Part shown: piece after piece, positions 43,559-52,847 of the stretch
How positions within the stretch are numbered: the stretch's first letter is position 1
Layout: each line of letters begins with the position of its first letter
From: Serinicoccus chungangensis
Lineage (GTDB): Bacteria > Actinomycetota > Actinomycetes > Actinomycetales > Dermatophilaceae
DNA: 64,000 nucleotides
Assembly: GCF_001483745.1 (NCBI RefSeq)
Contig: NZ_LQBL01000032.1
Location: 227,649 to 291,648 of the forward strand
Direction: 5' to 3'
The notes under the pieces: model-generated
Database searches by the model: none
Told to the model about the DNA's origin: nothing
Seen by the model: only the letters and a program-made list of their open reading frames with translations
Made by a program: the position numbers and the translations under genes

Positions 43559-45042
43559 GCTGCGTCCTCTCCGGAGGTCTCGGGGCTGGCGGGGGTGGTC
43601 ATGGGGTTGGCTCGCACGCCGTAGTGGACGTACCTCACACCGGTGTCGAGCTGGTAGAAGGTCACCGGGACGTGGGTGTCGAGTCCCGGCGGTGTCGCGG
43701 CATACAGCCCCTCGGACACCGCGACCATCGGCCACCGCTGCACGGCGCTGTCCGGCTCGAGCTCGGCCAGCACGCCCCGCATCGTCTGGGTGATCATCGG
43801 CGTCCCGTCCTCGAGGGAGATCTGGGTGGTGACGGAGGCTCGCTCGTAGGTCCCCAGCCACGGGGTGAGGTCGAGCTGGGGCGGGTCCTCCGGCGGGGTG
43901 AAGGCCGGGGGCATCCGGACCTCCCTCAGCTCCTCGAACAGCTCGGTGAACAGCTGCTGGTAGAGCTCGCGCGTGCGTCCGCCGTTCGTCAGCAGGGCGA
44001 CCGCGAAGCCCCCGTCGGGGTCGCCGTCCGCCCCGGGCAGGACCCGCAGGAAGGCGTTCTGCCCCAGGGTCGTGCCGTCGTGCCCGATGAGCCGCTGCCC
44101 GTCCCAGTCGAACCTGATCCAGCCCAGACCCCAGGAGTCCCCGCCGAGGGAGTACGGGTCCGGCACCGTCGCCTGGTGCTCGGTCATCTGCCGCGCGGCG
44201 TCCTCGCTCAGCAGGCGACGTCCGTCCGGCGCGACGCCCCCGGCGAGGTGGGCGCGGGTGAAGCAGAGCAGGTCGTGCACCCGGCTGGAGATGAGACCGG
44301 CCGGGCCCATGGACCTCGGCAGCAGCAGCTGCGGGGTCGGGTGCGGTGCCTCCCCCGGGGTACCGACGTGCCCGATGGCCGCCGCGCGCAGCATGGTCTC
44401 CTCGGGCAGCGTCGTGGTGTGGGTCAGACCCAGCGGTTCGATGATGCGGCTGCGCAGCGCCCCGTCCCAGGTCTGCCCGGTCACCTTCTCGACGATGGCG
44501 CCGAGCACGACGTAGCCGGAGTTGCAGTAGGACCAGGTCGCGCCCACCGGGTGGTTCTGCCCGATCGTGCCTGCCTGCTCCAGGTACCGGGCGACGCAGT
44601 CGTCGCCGCGCCCGGTGTCGGTGAAGACGTCGCCGTCCATGCCGCTGGTGTGGGCGAGCAGCTGGCGGACCGTGATCTCGGCGGCCGCGGCCTCGTCCAC
44701 CAGGGTGAAGTCCGGCAGCACCTCGACCACGCGCTGGTCCAGCTGGAGGTGCCCCTCGTCGACGAGCTGCAGGACCAGGGTCGCGGTCCACACCTTGGAG
44801 ATGGACCCGATCTGCCACAACGAGTCGGGGGTGGCCGCGGCGCCGGTCTCGGTGGACAGGACCCCGGCGGTGACCTCGGTTATCGCGCCGTCCCTGAGGA
44901 TGCCGAGCGACGCGCCGGGGACCTGGTATGCGGCGATCAGCTCGGTGAGACGTCGGCGCCAGTAGGCGGTGTCGGCCGGGGTGGTCGAGCTGGGGCGGTG
45001 CGTGGCCCGGCCCGTGGCGGGCGGCGCGGTGTCGGTACTCAT
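43555..45042 (-). CDS. Serine hydrolase of the beta-lactamase/S12 family (first of two)
   Basis: A 495-residue paralogue of the following gene. The motifs are GSISKVWTA with Ser80 and Lys83, SYCNSGYV (YxN) near residue 167 and HDGT near 325. A 30-residue hydrophilic N-terminal extension is present, and no signal peptide is seen. The C-terminal beta domain begins near 390 (LTPWLGTYERASVTTQISL). Its ATG overlaps the end of the S9 peptidase gene by four bases, and its own end overlaps the second paralogue. The sequences differ enough to suggest different substrates rather than recent duplication. Confidence 0.88.
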   Translation of the reverse strand: MSTDTAPPATGRATHRPSSTTPADTAYWRRRLTELIAAYQVPGASLGILRDGAITEVTAGVLSTETGAAATPDSLWQIGSISKVWTATLVLQLVDEGHLQLDQRVVEVLPDFTLVDEAAAAEITVRQLLAHTSGMDGDVFTDTGRGDDCVARYLEQAGTIGQNHPVGATWSYCNSGYVVLGAIVEKVTGQTWDGALRSRIIEPLGLTHTTTLPEETMLRAAAIGHVGTPGEAPHPTPQLLLPRSMGPAGLISSRVHDLLCFTRAHLAGGVAPDGRRLLSEDAARQMTEHQATVPDPYSLGGDSWGLGWIRFDWDGQRLIGHDGTTLGQNAFLRVLPGADGDPDGGFAVALLTNGGRTRELYQQLFTELFEELREVRMPPAFTPPEDPPQLDLTPWLGTYERASVTTQISLEDGTPMITQTMRGVLAELEPDSAVQRWPMVAVSEGLYAATPPGLDTHVPVTFYQLDTGVRYVHYGVRANPMTTPASPETSGEDAA

Positions 45043-47075
45043 GAGGGCTCCTTCTCGGTGGGCTGGCGGTCGACGTGCCGGGTGATCCAGTCGACGACCC
45101 GGTCGTGGTAGTCGCGTCGGTGCGAGGGTCGTCCGGCCAGGATGAACAGGTGGGACGCCCCCGGGTAGAGCACGAGCACGGGGTGCTGGCCCCGGGCGCG
45201 CAGCGCGGCGAACCACAGCTCCGCCTGCCCCGCCGGGCAGCGCTCGTCCTCGGCCCCGTGCAGGATGAGCGTGGGCGTGCGGACCCGGTCGACGGCGCTC
45301 ATCGGGGACTGCTCCCACACCCGGTCGTGGTCGAGGGAGCCCAGCTCCAGCGCGATGGTGGGGTGGCCGACGTCGCTGGCGAGCATGCTCGCCGTGTCCG
45401 CGACGACACCACCGGCGACCGCCGCGGCGAAGCGCTGGGTGTGCCCGGTCAACCAGCAGGTGGTGTAGCCGCCGTAGCTGTAGCCGGTGACCGCGAGCCG
45501 CTCGCCGTCGGCGACCCCCTCCGCGACGAGCTGGTCGAGCGGCTCCAGGAAGTCGGCCTGGTCCCCCGCGCCCCAGCGGCCCACGTTGGCCAGGAAGAAG
45601 TCCTCGCCGTAGCCGTCGCTGGCCCGGGGGTTCAGCAGCAGCACCGACCAGCCACGGGCCACGAGCGTCTGGTGGTAGACGTGCGCGGCGTCGGGGCTGG
45701 GGCCCCACGCGTTGTGCGGCCCACCGTGCACGTCCAGCAGGAGGGGGGTGGGGCCCACCGCCCCCTCGGGACGGAGCAGGAAGCCGTGCACCGTGCGACC
45801 GTCGGAGATGGCGAAGCGGCGTTCCTCGGGCTGTCGTGGCGCGAGGCCGGGCAGCGAGTCGGCGGTGTGGGACGTCAGGGTGCGGCGGCGTCCGTCCGCG
45901 AGGTCGAGCAGCTGGACCTCGCCGTAGCTGCCCTCCTCGGCGACCACCAGGGCGGCGACCGGGGCCCGGGTCGCCACGGAGAGCCCGGAGACCTCGGCCC
46001 AGCCGCCGGCGAGCACCGGAGCCGGGCCCTCCCGACCCGCCGACCCCGAGGTGCCCACCCGGGCCCGGTAGAGGCCGGTGGACCCCTGGTCCCTGGCGCA
46101 GAAGAGCAGGTCGCCCTCCACCGTCAGCTGCGGCAGCCCACCGGGATAACCGGGGCCGCCGGGCATGACGTTGCGGTCCAGACCCTCGGTGAGCGAGGTG
46201 AGCTCCCCCTGGACGCCCTGCAGCACGTGCAGGTGGCCCAGACCCGGGTCGCGCCGCCCCACCACCAGCAGCCGTGAGCCGTCGGGGTGCCAATCGGCCA
46301 GCACCACCATCGCGTCCTCGGGCGTGAGCCGTCGCAGGTCCGCCTGTGACCGCGGTCCGTCCTCGGTCCGGACCGGGACCTCGTAGGCCGCGCCGGCCAG
46401 CCGCAGGTCCGCGTCCTCGCCCAGCGCGGCGCAGGTGACGAGGCGGTCCCCGTCGGGGTGCCACCGGGGCGGGCCGAGGTCCGCCGGTCCGGTGGTCAGC
46501 TGCCGGCACCTCCGGGCGCCGGCCCTGGTCGTGGGGACGACCTCGGTGCCCGCGCCGCCGTCGACCTCGAGGAGGTGCACCTGGGCACGGGCGGACCCCG
46601 CGAGACCGCCCCCGTCGCTCTTGTAGCCCAGCCGGTCGACCACGACGGGTGGTGTCCCGGGCGCGTCCTGCTCCTCCTCCCCCGGGGTGCCCTCGACCGG
46701 GGCGGTGAAGGCGACGGCCGACCCGTCCGGGCTCCAGACGGCCGCGCCCGCCCCCGAGGCCAGGTGGGTGAGCACCTCCACCTCACCCGGCCCGTCCAGC
46801 GGGAGCAGGTGGAGCTGCGGGACGCCGTCGACGGGGCGCAGGAAGGCCACCCGGCTGCCGTCGGGACTCACCCGTGGAGCGCTGTCACGTCGACCCTGCG
46901 TGAGGGGTCTGGCGTGCTCCCCCGGGGTGACCCACCACAGCTGGCTCCGGTCCTCGTCGCGCTCCCTGTCCACGGTGGTGACGACGTAGACGACGGCGCC
47001 CCCGTCGGGCAGGACCGCCGGGTCGCTGGGCCGCTGCAGGCGCTCCATCGCGGTCAGGTCGGGCAGGGAGCTCAC
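45039..47075 (-). CDS. S9 family (prolyl oligopeptidase-type) peptidase
   Basis: A 678-residue cytoplasmic serine peptidase. The N-terminal two thirds are a beta-propeller with repeated WSPDGS/WHPDG blades (for example near residues 115 and 195). The C-terminal alpha/beta hydrolase domain has the nucleophile motif VTGYSYGGYTT near 532-542, the catalytic Asp in LHGAEDERCP near 605 and His in PGASHLF near 640. No signal peptide is seen. Dipeptidyl or acylaminoacyl peptidases of this family cleave short peptides, which fits the importer encoded upstream. The GTG start overlaps the ATPase gene's stop. Confidence 0.92.
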   Translation of the reverse strand: MSSLPDLTAMERLQRPSDPAVLPDGGAVVYVVTTVDRERDEDRSQLWWVTPGEHARPLTQGRRDSAPRVSPDGSRVAFLRPVDGVPQLHLLPLDGPGEVEVLTHLASGAGAAVWSPDGSAVAFTAPVEGTPGEEEQDAPGTPPVVVDRLGYKSDGGGLAGSARAQVHLLEVDGGAGTEVVPTTRAGARRCRQLTTGPADLGPPRWHPDGDRLVTCAALGEDADLRLAGAAYEVPVRTEDGPRSQADLRRLTPEDAMVVLADWHPDGSRLLVVGRRDPGLGHLHVLQGVQGELTSLTEGLDRNVMPGGPGYPGGLPQLTVEGDLLFCARDQGSTGLYRARVGTSGSAGREGPAPVLAGGWAEVSGLSVATRAPVAALVVAEEGSYGEVQLLDLADGRRRTLTSHTADSLPGLAPRQPEERRFAISDGRTVHGFLLRPEGAVGPTPLLLDVHGGPHNAWGPSPDAAHVYHQTLVARGWSVLLLNPRASDGYGEDFFLANVGRWGAGDQADFLEPLDQLVAEGVADGERLAVTGYSYGGYTTCWLTGHTQRFAAAVAGGVVADTASMLASDVGHPTIALELGSLDHDRVWEQSPMSAVDRVRTPTLILHGAEDERCPAGQAELWFAALRARGQHPVLVLYPGASHLFILAGRPSHRRDYHDRVVDWITRHVDRQPTEKEPS

Positions 47076-48079
47076 GGCGCCTCCACGGTCTGGGGGTCAC
47101 GGGGTCGGGGGGAGGGCAGGTCAACCCGCTCTCCCGGGAACCAGCAGGCCGCCCGGTGCGGGCGGTCACCGGACCCGTCGGAGGGGTCCTCGTCGACGCA
47201 CTGCTGACGTCCGGGCAGGACCATGGGTCCCCGGGGGCAGCGTGGGTGGAACCGGCAGCCGGTCGGGGGGGCGTGCGGGTCGGCCGGCTCGGTGTCCTGC
47301 ACCTGCGGGGGCAGCGTGCTCGCGGCCAGCGAGGTGCCCACGCGGGGGGCGGTCGAGAGCAGCAGCCGGGTGTAGGGGTGCTGCGGGTCCGCGACCAGCT
47401 CGGCGGTCGGGCCGACCTCGACGATCCTGCCGAGGTACATCACCGCCACGATGTCGCAGACGTAACGGACGACCGCCAGGTTGTGGGAGATGAAGAGCAT
47501 CGACAGGTTCAGCTCGGCGCGCAGCTCGCGGATGAGGTTGAGCATCGCGCCCTGCACCGACACGTCCAGCGCCGAGGTGATCTCGTCGGCGATGATGACC
47601 TCCGGGCGCGCGGCGATGGCACGGGCCACCGACACCCGCTGGCGCTGCCCGCCCGAGAGGGCTGCCGGCATCCGTCCGGCCAGTCCCGGATCGAGGTGGA
47701 CCAGCTCCAGCAGCCGCGCCACCTCCGCCTCCCGCTCCCGCCGGGGGACCGCACCGGCCACCCCCAGCGCCTCGGTCAGGCTGGCCCGGACGCTCATCCG
47801 GGGGTCGAGGGCGGCCACCGGGTCCTGGAACACCATCTGCACCGGGCGGCGCCCCCGACGCGGCAGTGGCCGGCCGCTGGCGGTGATGCTGCCCGCGGTC
47901 ACCGGGGCCATCCCGATGGCGGCCCGGGCCAGAGTGGACTTGCCCGAGCCGGACTCCCCCACCAGGCCCACCACCGACCCGGCAGGCACCTGCAGGGTCA
48001 CGTCGTCGACGGCCCGGAGCGTCTGCGTCCCGGTGCCGTAGGTGACGGTCACGTCGCGGAAGTCCAGGGCCGGGATCAC
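47072..48079 (-). CDS. Oligopeptide ABC transporter ATP-binding protein (OppF/DppF type)
   Basis: A 335-residue ATPase. Walker A is GESGSGKST near residue 40, the signature is LSGGQRQRVSVARA near 140 and Walker B is IIADEITSALD near 162. The C-terminal oligopeptide-transporter extension contains GCRFHPRCPRGP near 280, as in OppF. The GTG at 48079 overlaps the end of the fused permease-ATPase by four bases. It provides the second ATPase of the importer. Confidence 0.93.
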   Translation of the reverse strand: MIPALDFRDVTVTYGTGTQTLRAVDDVTLQVPAGSVVGLVGESGSGKSTLARAAIGMAPVTAGSITASGRPLPRRGRRPVQMVFQDPVAALDPRMSVRASLTEALGVAGAVPRREREAEVARLLELVHLDPGLAGRMPAALSGGQRQRVSVARAIAARPEVIIADEITSALDVSVQGAMLNLIRELRAELNLSMLFISHNLAVVRYVCDIVAVMYLGRIVEVGPTAELVADPQHPYTRLLLSTAPRVGTSLAASTLPPQVQDTEPADPHAPPTGCRFHPRCPRGPMVLPGRQQCVDEDPSDGSGDRPHRAACWFPGERVDLPSPRPRDPQTVEAP

Positions 48080-50058
48080 AGGGTCTCCTCGACGGGGTGG
48101 TGGCAGGCGACGGCACGGTCTCCGTGCCGGACCAGGGGCGGCTCGATCTCGCAGGTCCGGTCGGCCCGCGGGCAGCGGGGGGCGAAGGGACACCCGGTGG
48201 GCAGCGCGGCCGGGTCCGGGGGGCGACCCGGGATGCTGCTGAGCCGCTCCTCGCGCGGCGTCTCCATGGTCGGCACCGCCTCCACCAGGGCGCGGGTGTA
48301 GGGGTGGTGGGCCTGCTCCAGGGCGCCCACCGGCAGGTCCTCGACCACGCGACCGGCATACATCACCAGGACTCGGTCGCACACCCCGCTGACCACCGAG
48401 ATGTCGTGCGAGATGAGCAGCAGCGCGGCGCCGGTCCGCGCCCTCGTGGCCTGGATCACCTCCAGCACCTGCTGCTGCACGGTCACGTCGAGCGCGGTGG
48501 TCGGCTCGTCGGCGATGATGAGCCGCGGGTCGCCCATGAGGCCCATGGCGATCATCACCCGCTGGCGCATCCCCCCGGACAGCTCGTACGGCAGCTGCCT
48601 GGCCCGTCGTTCGGCCGCCGACAGCCGGACGGCCCGCAGCTGCTCGACCGCGCGGGCGCGGGCCGGTCCCCAGCTGGTGCCCTGGTGCTCGGTGGCGACC
48701 TCGGCGAGCTGGTCACCCGCACGCATCGTCGGGTTGAGCGAGCTCATCGGGTCCTGGAAGACCATGCTCAGCGAGGTGCCCAGGCGGGTGCGCTCGGCGG
48801 CACCCAGCCGGTGCCGCAGGTCGAGCCCGTCGAAGCGCAGCCTGCCGGCGTCCACGCGCACCGGGTCGTGGGTGAGGCGGGCGATCGCGAGCGCGGTGAG
48901 GCTCTTGCCGGAGCCGGACTCGCCCAGCACGCCGACCGCCTCCCCGGGGGCCAGGTCCAGGTCGACCCCCCGCACCGGTCGGATCATCCCGTCGGCGGTC
49001 GGGATGCGCACCTGCAGGTCGCGCACCGAGAGCACGGTGCCGTGGGCGTCGTCGGACGCCGCCGAGGGGCCGGGTCCCGCGTCCGGCGCGACGCCGGCGC
49101 CCGGGTCGACCTCGGGTCCGGTCCCGCCCGCGTCCCGGACGGCACCGAGGGTCGAGGGAGGCACGGGCGGGACGGTCAAAGCCGGGACCTTGCGGTGGAC
49201 CCGCGCGCGACCGCCCACCGCCTGGGCCGCGAACTCGCCGGCGAGGTTGAAGGCGAGACCGCTGACGACGATGGCCAGGGCGGGTCCGAGGGCGGCCGAG
49301 GGGTTGGTGTAGATCGAGTTGAGCCCCTCCGAGAGCATGCGACCCCAGTCGTAGGCCGGCGGCTGGACGCCCAGGCCGAGGTAGGACAGCCCGGCGAAGG
49401 CCAGGAGCGCCGACCCGGCCGCCACCGTGCCGTTGACGATGAGCGGCTCGGCGAGGTTGGGCAGCACGTGGCGCACCAGGATCCGGACCCGGGACACCCC
49501 GAGGGCCCGGGCTGCGGAGACGTAGTCCTGGCTGGTGACGGAGGCGGCGAGGGTCTGGGTCAGCCGGGCGAACCCCGGCGCCATCGCGAAGCCCAGCGCG
49601 AGCACGGCTCCCCGGGGGCCGACCCCGAAGATCACTGCGAAGAACAGCGCCAGCAGCAGACCGGGGAAGGCCACCGCGATGCCGATCATCATGGCCAGGA
49701 ACCGGCGCAACCGCCGTCCGGACATGCTCGCCACGGCACCGACGAGCACCCCGAGGACCATGCCGATGGCGGTGGCGGCGACCGCCAGACCGATGGACAG
49801 GCGGGCCGCCACGAGCACCCGCGCCAGGATGTCGCGCCCCAGCTTGTCGGTGCCGAAGGGGTGGGCCGCGCTGGCCGGCTGGTCCAGGCTGGTGAAGTCG
49901 TTGGTCTCCGCCGCCTCCCCCCAGATCACCGGGCCGATGACCGCCGTGCCGAGGACGAGCGCACCCGCCAGGAGCGCGGCGACGGCCATCGGGTTGCGCA
50001 GCGTGTCGGACACCCGCCGCCCCGCACCTGCCCGGTCCGCACCTGCCCGGCCCGCCAC
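48076..50058 (-). CDS. Fused ABC permease (DppC) and ATP-binding (DppD) protein
   Basis: A 660-residue fusion. Residues 1-285 are a DppC-type permease with six membrane segments: HPFGTDKLGRDILARVL near 66-82, and the coupling loop DYVSAARALGVSRVRILVRHVL near 176-197. A Gly/Pro/Ala/Asp linker spans about 295-345. Residues 345-660 are a DppD-type ATPase with Walker A GESGSGKS near 382, YELSGGMRQR near 488, Walker B IIADEPTTALD near 510, and the CPFAPRCP C-terminal motif. Permease-ATPase fusions of this kind occur in other actinobacteria. Confidence 0.92.
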   Translation of the reverse strand: MAGRAGADRAGAGRRVSDTLRNPMAVAALLAGALVLGTAVIGPVIWGEAAETNDFTSLDQPASAAHPFGTDKLGRDILARVLVAARLSIGLAVAATAIGMVLGVLVGAVASMSGRRLRRFLAMMIGIAVAFPGLLLALFFAVIFGVGPRGAVLALGFAMAPGFARLTQTLAASVTSQDYVSAARALGVSRVRILVRHVLPNLAEPLIVNGTVAAGSALLAFAGLSYLGLGVQPPAYDWGRMLSEGLNSIYTNPSAALGPALAIVVSGLAFNLAGEFAAQAVGGRARVHRKVPALTVPPVPPSTLGAVRDAGGTGPEVDPGAGVAPDAGPGPSAASDDAHGTVLSVRDLQVRIPTADGMIRPVRGVDLDLAPGEAVGVLGESGSGKSLTALAIARLTHDPVRVDAGRLRFDGLDLRHRLGAAERTRLGTSLSMVFQDPMSSLNPTMRAGDQLAEVATEHQGTSWGPARARAVEQLRAVRLSAAERRARQLPYELSGGMRQRVMIAMGLMGDPRLIIADEPTTALDVTVQQQVLEVIQATRARTGAALLLISHDISVVSGVCDRVLVMYAGRVVEDLPVGALEQAHHPYTRALVEAVPTMETPREERLSSIPGRPPDPAALPTGCPFAPRCPRADRTCEIEPPLVRHGDRAVACHHPVEETL

Positions 50059-50059
50059 C

Positions 50060-51088
50060 TCAGGCCTCCCTGATCGTGGACCTGGGGTCCAGCATCGAGA
50101 GCGCGATGTCCACCACCAGGGTGATGGTGAGGACCATGGCGCCGTAGATCAGCACGATGGCCTGCATCAACGGGTAGTCCTTGGTGATGATGGAGCTGAC
50201 CATCGTCGGCCCCAGACCGGGCCAGGCGAAGATGCTCTCCACGATGACGGTCGAGGCGATGAGCCCGGAGAGCAGCAGACCGCCGAGCGTGATGGTGGCG
50301 GTCAGGGCGTTCGGCAGGGCGTGCCGCAGGTAGACCCGGCGCGGGCGCAGCCGCTTGGCCCGTGCGGTCCGCACGAAGTCCCGGCCCAGCACGCTGAGCA
50401 GCTCCACCCGCACGATGCGCGACAGCGCGAGGGCGGAGCCGAGGGACAGCGCGGCCACGGGCAGGACCAGCGAGGCCGGGCCGGCGTTGCCGGCGATCGG
50501 CAGGAGCTCCAGACGGACCGCGAAGACGTAGACCAGCACCACACCCATGAGGAACTCGGGGATGGCCGAGACCACCATGGCGATCCCGGTGTAGCCCAGC
50601 TCCAGCAGACGGTGCCGCCCGTGCTGGGTCAGCACCGCCATCCCCGTGCCGATCGGCAGGGCGACGAGCAGCGTGACCACGAAGGTCAGCCCGGCCAGCA
50701 GCAGGGTGTTCGGCAGCCGCTCGGCGATGACCTGCGTCACCGGCAGCCGCGACTGCAGCGAGACCCCCCAGTCACCGCTCACGAGGTCACCCAGGTAGCG
50801 CACGTACTGGCTCAGCAGGGGCTCGTCGAGGTGCAGCTCGGCGCGCCGCGCGGCGACGAGCTCGGGCGAGGCGTTGACGCCGAGGGCCGCCCGCACCGGG
50901 TCACCCGGGATGAGGTGGATCATCGCGAAGGCGAAGGTGACCAGCAACCAGAGCGAGAGGGCGAACACCCCGAGGCGACGGACGACATACCTCGTCCACG
51001 TGCGCCGCGCCCCGGTGCGCGTGGCCCCCGCCCCGGCACCGAGGCGCGGCGCGGCGGCGTCGGTGCCGGTGTCGGTCGCGGCCGTCAC
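50060..51088 (-). CDS. ABC transporter permease (DppB type)
   Basis: A 342-residue permease. After a 30-residue Arg/Ala-rich N-terminus, the first membrane segment is VFALSLWLLVTFAFAMIHLI. IPGDPVRAALG and the LGVSLQSRLPVTQVI block follow near residues 52-110, and the coupling loop DFVRTARAKRLRPRRVYLRHAL is near 215-240. The GTG at 51088 overlaps the substrate-binding protein's stop by four bases. It is separated from the fused permease-ATPase by 1 bp. Confidence 0.92.
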   Translation of the reverse strand: MTAATDTGTDAAAPRLGAGAGATRTGARRTWTRYVVRRLGVFALSLWLLVTFAFAMIHLIPGDPVRAALGVNASPELVAARRAELHLDEPLLSQYVRYLGDLVSGDWGVSLQSRLPVTQVIAERLPNTLLLAGLTFVVTLLVALPIGTGMAVLTQHGRHRLLELGYTGIAMVVSAIPEFLMGVVLVYVFAVRLELLPIAGNAGPASLVLPVAALSLGSALALSRIVRVELLSVLGRDFVRTARAKRLRPRRVYLRHALPNALTATITLGGLLLSGLIASTVIVESIFAWPGLGPTMVSSIITKDYPLMQAIVLIYGAMVLTITLVVDIALSMLDPRSTIREA

Positions 51089-52704
51089 TGGCCGAGGCGC
51101 AGGGAGCTGCCGTCCAGCTCGCCACCGGGGTACTCGAGGGTGCCACCGCTGAGGTAGGTGCCCGCGACGGCGTCGAACATCGGCACCACGTCGCCCTCGG
51201 AGATCAGGGCCGTCTCGGCCTCGTTCCAGAGCTCGCAGGCGGTCTCGGTGTCGCCGGTGGCCAGCGCCTCGGTGGAGCGCTCGTTGTAGGTGGCGTTGTC
51301 GAGGTGCCCGAAGTTCGTGCCGTCGGGTGCCGCGGGGCCGGAGAAGAAGGGCACCAGCTGGCTCGGCAGGCTGACGGTGATGGGCACCCAGCCCGCGTCC
51401 CAGTCCCCGGTGGCGAACAGGACCTCGTTGAGCTGGGTCGAGGTGACGCTCTGCAGGGTGACGTCCGCGCCGACCTCGCGCCACATCTGCTCGACCAGCT
51501 CCGCCGCAGCGGCGACCGAGTCCCCGGTGGCGGCGGGGTAGATGAAGGTCATCGCGAGGGGCTCGCCGTCCTTGGCCCGCACCCCGTCCGGGCCGGCGCT
51601 CCAGCCGGCCGCGTCCAGGGCCGCCGCGGCGGCGGCGGAGTCGTAGGTCGGCAGGTTGCCCGAGACGGTGTCGCCCTGGCAGGGCTTGGGCTCGGTGGTG
51701 ACCAGCCCCACCGACTGGGCGTCCTCGCGGCCGGTGGCGACGGTGGCCAGGGCCTCGATGTTCAGGGCCTGCAGCAGGGCCTGCCGGACCTCGGGGTCGG
51801 AGCCGGGCTGGCCCTCCGCCTGGTTGAAGACGAACTCTCCCTGCGGGGAGCGCAGCTCGATCTTCTCGACACCCTCGCTGTCGAGACGGTCGGCGTCCGC
51901 ACCGATCACCGTCGCCGCGTTGACCTCCCCCGACAGCACGAGGTTGGTGAGCGTCGTCGGGTTGGCGATCACCCGCACGACGACCTCCTCGGGGACCCCT
52001 TCGCCCTCCAGGGAGGTGCCGTCGGGACCCCAGGCGTAGTCGGCACGCCGCGTGTAGGTGTAGTGGTCGTCGGCCACCGCCTCGGACAGCACCCAGGGGC
52101 CGGTGCCGTGCGTCTCCTGGGCCAGCGCGTCGTGGTCGTCGAGCCCGCTGCGGCAGAGGATGAAGACGTTGGTGAAGCCGTTGAGGAGGAAGGCGTTCGG
52201 CTCGGGCGCGGTCACGGTGACGGTCCCGGCGTCGTCGTCCGCCTCGGTGGTCAGGCCGGCGGGGACGAAAACCCCCAGCAGCGGGCTCTGGTTCTCCGGG
52301 TCGGTGATGTAGTCCAGGTTGTCCTTGACGTCCGTGGCGGTCAACGGGCTGCCGTCCGAGCAGGTGACGTCCGGGTCGAGGGTGAACTCGATCTCCTGGG
52401 GCCCGACCTGCCAGTCGGTCGCCAGCTGGGACACGAAGGAACCGTCCTGACGCTGGTGGACGAGCGTGTCGTAGCTCAGCCGGCTCACGGTCCGGGTGAC
52501 CGACAGCACGGTCATGGAGGGGTCGAGGTTTCCCGGGTCGTTGCCCACGCCGAGGACGAAGCTCCCGTCGTCCACCGGCGCGGCACTGGGCTGTCCTGCG
52601 TCGTCCGTCTCGGTGCCGCCGCCCTCCCCTCCTCCTCCGGTACAGGCGGCGAGCACGGTGGCGGTGGCGGCGGCGATGGCCAGGGTCTTGGCTGAACGGT
52701 GCAC
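51085..52704 (-). CDS. Oligopeptide ABC transporter substrate-binding lipoprotein
   Basis: A 539-residue family 5 solute-binding protein that heads the eight-gene operon. The signal peptide MHRSAKTLAIAAATATVL ends in the lipobox LAAC, giving lipidated Cys21, followed by a Gly/Glu/Asp-rich linker. Family blocks are GNDPGNLDPSMTVLSVTRTVSRL near residues 54-76, DVTCSDGSPLTATDVKDNL near 112-130, and GTGPWVLSEA near 195. The GTG start at 52704 follows a GAGGAG sequence. Peptides or acylated amino acids are likely ligands by context only. Confidence 0.93.
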   Translation of the reverse strand: MHRSAKTLAIAAATATVLAACTGGGGEGGGTETDDAGQPSAAPVDDGSFVLGVGNDPGNLDPSMTVLSVTRTVSRLSYDTLVHQRQDGSFVSQLATDWQVGPQEIEFTLDPDVTCSDGSPLTATDVKDNLDYITDPENQSPLLGVFVPAGLTTEADDDAGTVTVTAPEPNAFLLNGFTNVFILCRSGLDDHDALAQETHGTGPWVLSEAVADDHYTYTRRADYAWGPDGTSLEGEGVPEEVVVRVIANPTTLTNLVLSGEVNAATVIGADADRLDSEGVEKIELRSPQGEFVFNQAEGQPGSDPEVRQALLQALNIEALATVATGREDAQSVGLVTTEPKPCQGDTVSGNLPTYDSAAAAAALDAAGWSAGPDGVRAKDGEPLAMTFIYPAATGDSVAAAAELVEQMWREVGADVTLQSVTSTQLNEVLFATGDWDAGWVPITVSLPSQLVPFFSGPAAPDGTNFGHLDNATYNERSTEALATGDTETACELWNEAETALISEGDVVPMFDAVAGTYLSGGTLEYPGGELDGSSLRLGQ

Positions 52705-52794
52705 GGAGGTCTCCTCGGCTGGGACGTGCGTTCATGATGGCAACCCCGAGCAGACCTCGGCTTCGTCGGATCAGCCGAAGATTGTGGCCCTGTT

Positions 52795-52809
52795 TGGTCC
52801 GATCGACCA
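52795..52809. promoter_or_regulatory. Inverted repeat in the divergent promoter region
   Basis: TGGTCCGATCGACCA has perfect 5-bp arms (TGGTC/GACCA) around CGATC, itself nearly palindromic. It lies in the 143 bp between the divergent SBP and M20 starts and could be an operator for the regulator encoded at 56028. A second, weaker pair (CGGCT/AGCCG) lies at about 52768-52787. No experimental support; the assignment is tentative. Confidence 0.35.
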
Positions 52810-52847
52810 TTGAACCCGCGCCGCCCGCCGCCCTAGCGTGGCGCAGT

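Noticed and set aside
42179-45042. Two beta-lactamases giving antibiotic resistance
   Set aside because: Neither protein has a signal peptide, and both are translationally coupled to a peptide importer and peptidases, so S12-type peptidase roles are more likely.
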